DNA from: Fervidobacterium changbaicum
GTDB taxonomy: Bacteria > Thermotogota > Thermotogae > Thermotogales > Fervidobacteriaceae
Assembly (NCBI RefSeq): GCF_004117075.1
Contig: NZ_CP026721.1
Span: forward strand, 1,922,001 to 1,986,000
DNA: 64,000 nucleotides
Direction of reading: 5' to 3'
Position numbers and translations under genes: made by a program. The notes beneath the pieces are model-generated. The model ran no database searches and was not told where the DNA came from. It was given only the letters and a program-made list of their open reading frames with translations. Below are positions 62,251 to 64,000 of the stretch, one piece after another (the stretch's first letter is position 1; every line of letters begins with the position of its first letter).

Positions 62251-64000
62251 ATGGCTGATTATCCACTTCAGTATAAAAATCCGGGGCCTGATGTGGTATT
62301 AAAAACCAAACGCGGTTATCCAAGGCTCGGTGCAACACCTGACGAGACAGGTGTCAATTTTGCGATATTCTCACGCCATGCGACAAGGGTTGTGTTGGAG
62401 TTGTACCAAAATTACTACGACGACAAGCCATCGCACGTCTTTGAGCTCGATCCTGTAAAAAACAAAACAGGCGACGTATGGCATATCTACGTTTACGGTG
62501 TAGGGCATGGTCAGTACTACGGATGGAGGATCGATGGACCGTACGATCCTATAAACGGAAAGAGGTTCAATGTCAACAAATTGATTATAGATCCTTACGC
62601 AAAGGCGATAACGACGTTTTTTGACTGGGACGACGATTCGGTCTATGGATACGACAGGAACTCTCCGATGGGCGACCTTTCGTTCTCCACCTTGGATTCA
62701 GCAAAAAGTATGATACGGTCTATCGTTATAGACGATTCCAAGTACGACTGGGAAGATGACAGGCAGCTCCACATACCTTGGAACGAAACGATAATCTATG
62801 AAATGCACGTGAGACTCTTTACAATTAGTCCAACGTCAAAGGTAAAGTTCCCAGGCACGTTCTTAGGTATAGCTGAAAAATTGGACCATTTGAAGGAACT
62901 CGGCGTCACAACTATAGAACTGATGCCTATTTTCGAGTTCAACCTCAATTCGAATCCTAATATCAATCCGCTTACAGGTGAACGTTTGAAGGATGTCTGG
63001 GGATACAACCCTCTGAATTTCTTCGCGGTCACCGGAAACTATTCCGTTGGTCTGAAGTTGGGAGAGCAGGTCTTCTTGTTCAAAGACTTTGTCAAGTTGA
63101 TGCACAAAAACGGTTTTGAAGTAATTCTTGATGTTGTCTACAACCACACCGGCGAGGGTAGTGAAAAGGGACCAACGCTTTGTTTCAGAGGGATAGATAA
63201 CGAAATTTACTACATGCTCGATCCAAGGAACAAAAGGTACTATCTAAACTACTCTGGCTGCGGTAACACTCTGAACTGCAATCACCCCGTTGTCAAAGAG
63301 ATGATCATTGACAGTTTGCGTTACTGGGCCACGGAGATGCACGTGGACGGCTTTAGATTCGACCTTGCTTCCGTACTTGGCAGAACACCGGATGGTAGGT
63401 GGATTGGTGACTTCTCGCTTTTAAAGGATATAGCCGAGGATCCGATTGTTGGCAAGTTGAAGCTCATAGCTGAAGGCTGGGATGCTGCAGGTGGTTATTA
63501 TCTTGGACAATTTCCAGAAGGTTGGGCGGAATGGAATGGAAAATACAGAGACTGCGTGCGAAGATTTGTTCGCGGTGACAACGGCACCATTCCAGAGCTG
63601 ATGCTCAGGATAGCTGGGAGCCCGGACCTCTATTTCAATAGAAAGCCGCACGCGAGCATAAATTTCATAACTTGCCACGATGGTTTTACAATGAGGGACC
63701 TGGTTTCGTATAACCAGAAGCACAACGAGGCGAACGGGGAAGGTAATAAGGATGGTGCAGACGAAAACTTTAGTTACAATTACGGCGTCGAAGGCGATAC
63801 GGACGATGAAAGTATTATCAAAATACGTAAACAGCAGATAAAGAACTTCTTTGCCATACTCATGGTTTCCCATGGCACACCGATGATACTAATGGGCGAT
63901 GAAATGTTCAGAACGCAAAAAGGTAACAACAACGCCTACTGTATTGACGATGAAACAACGTGGGTTGATTGGACACTTAAAGAAAAACACAGGGACCTCT
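62251..64000 (+). CDS. Glycogen debranching enzyme, GlgX/isoamylase type (3' partial)
   Basis: The frame from the ATG at 62251 is open to the right edge (583 codons). The protein begins with a CBM48-type domain (about residues 20-130, GVNFAIFSRHA) and continues with a GH13 barrel. Catalytic motifs visible are VVYNHTGEG, DGFRFDLAS (nucleophile Asp), LIAEGWD (acid/base Glu) and FITCHDGFT (transition-state residues). The order and length fit GH13 subfamily 11 isoamylase/GlgX proteins that cleave alpha-1,6 branches of glycogen or starch. A GGTGGTGG site precedes the start, 22 nt after the preceding gene. Confidence 0.92.
   Translation, partial: MADYPLQYKNPGPDVVLKTKRGYPRLGATPDETGVNFAIFSRHATRVVLELYQNYYDDKPSHVFELDPVKNKTGDVWHIYVYGVGHGQYYGWRIDGPYDPINGKRFNVNKLIIDPYAKAITTFFDWDDDSVYGYDRNSPMGDLSFSTLDSAKSMIRSIVIDDSKYDWEDDRQLHIPWNETIIYEMHVRLFTISPTSKVKFPGTFLGIAEKLDHLKELGVTTIELMPIFEFNLNSNPNINPLTGERLKDVWGYNPLNFFAVTGNYSVGLKLGEQVFLFKDFVKLMHKNGFEVILDVVYNHTGEGSEKGPTLCFRGIDNEIYYMLDPRNKRYYLNYSGCGNTLNCNHPVVKEMIIDSLRYWATEMHVDGFRFDLASVLGRTPDGRWIGDFSLLKDIAEDPIVGKLKLIAEGWDAAGGYYLGQFPEGWAEWNGKYRDCVRRFVRGDNGTIPELMLRIAGSPDLYFNRKPHASINFITCHDGFTMRDLVSYNQKHNEANGEGNKDGADENFSYNYGVEGDTDDESIIKIRKQQIKNFFAILMVSHGTPMILMGDEMFRTQKGNNNAYCIDDETTWVDWTLKEKHRDL

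Noticed and set aside
1-64000. CRISPR arrays, prophage genes or defence systems
   Set aside because: I saw no regularly spaced repeats, no cas-like genes, no phage structural genes and no restriction or toxin-antitoxin genes. The only mobile element recognised is the IS.

Overview
The window is bacterial chromosome with a moderately low G+C content (I estimate about 40%), very tight gene packing and strong GGAGGTG-type ribosome-binding sites. Many genes start at GTG or TTG, and neighbouring genes often overlap by four bases. The gene content points to the Thermotogota, most likely a Fervidobacterium-like organism: a DppBCDF-type sugar transporter beside a GH3 glycosidase, xylA, xylB and a ROK regulator; an Rnf complex; a flhA-flhF-flhG-PilZ-cheC-cheD-fliA cluster; and MalF/MalG-like permeases with large insertions. 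This assignment comes from reading the sequence, not from a search.

Layout on the + strand. 1-9813 is a pentose/xylo-oligosaccharide island: the end of a five-component ABC importer, a GH3 beta-xylosidase/glucosidase, xylose isomerase, xylulokinase and a ROK repressor. 9848-10135 is a two-tRNA unit (Met, Thr) with a consensus promoter and a terminator. 10195-13933 holds housekeeping genes (obgE, nadD, dus, a histidine phosphatase, a small membrane protein). 13968-16727 encodes polyamine-type transporter PotABC without a binding protein. punA, a chemoreceptor gene and mnmE follow.

At 21484-22542 an IS6-like insertion sequence sits on the - strand between mnmE and the flagellar cluster, with 13-bp inverted ends and a perfect 8-bp target duplication. 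The flagellar/chemotaxis cluster (22883-31612) starts with a flhA that carries an in-frame TGA at codon 83 followed by otherwise intact FlhA sequence. It continues with flhF, flhG, two PilZ genes, cheC, cheD, fliA and three unrecognised genes. Next come rnfCDGEA with no rnfB (31783-35993), pnp, an M16 peptidase, hslU with no adjacent hslV, two unusual sugar-transport permeases (one of 719 residues with a roughly 450-residue insertion), an MFS transporter, ribF and nth.

From 47564 to 60986 thirteen consecutive genes lie on the - strand: holB, ricT, a DUF2905 gene, glpK, tsaE, lon, engB, argS, a histidine kinase, an HDOD gene, rbfA, flaG and fliD. Several of these pairs overlap extensively. A short divergent promoter region (61011-61154) holds an 11-bp inverted repeat that coincides with two opposing extended -10 elements. 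The + strand then carries a polyprenyl synthetase gene and a GlgX/isoamylase-type gene that runs off the right edge.

The clearest oddities are the nonsense codon in flhA next to a fresh-looking IS insertion, the giant MalG-like permease, the rnf operon without rnfB, and the uncharacterised trio downstream of fliA. I saw no CRISPR array, rRNA gene, prophage or obvious defence system.
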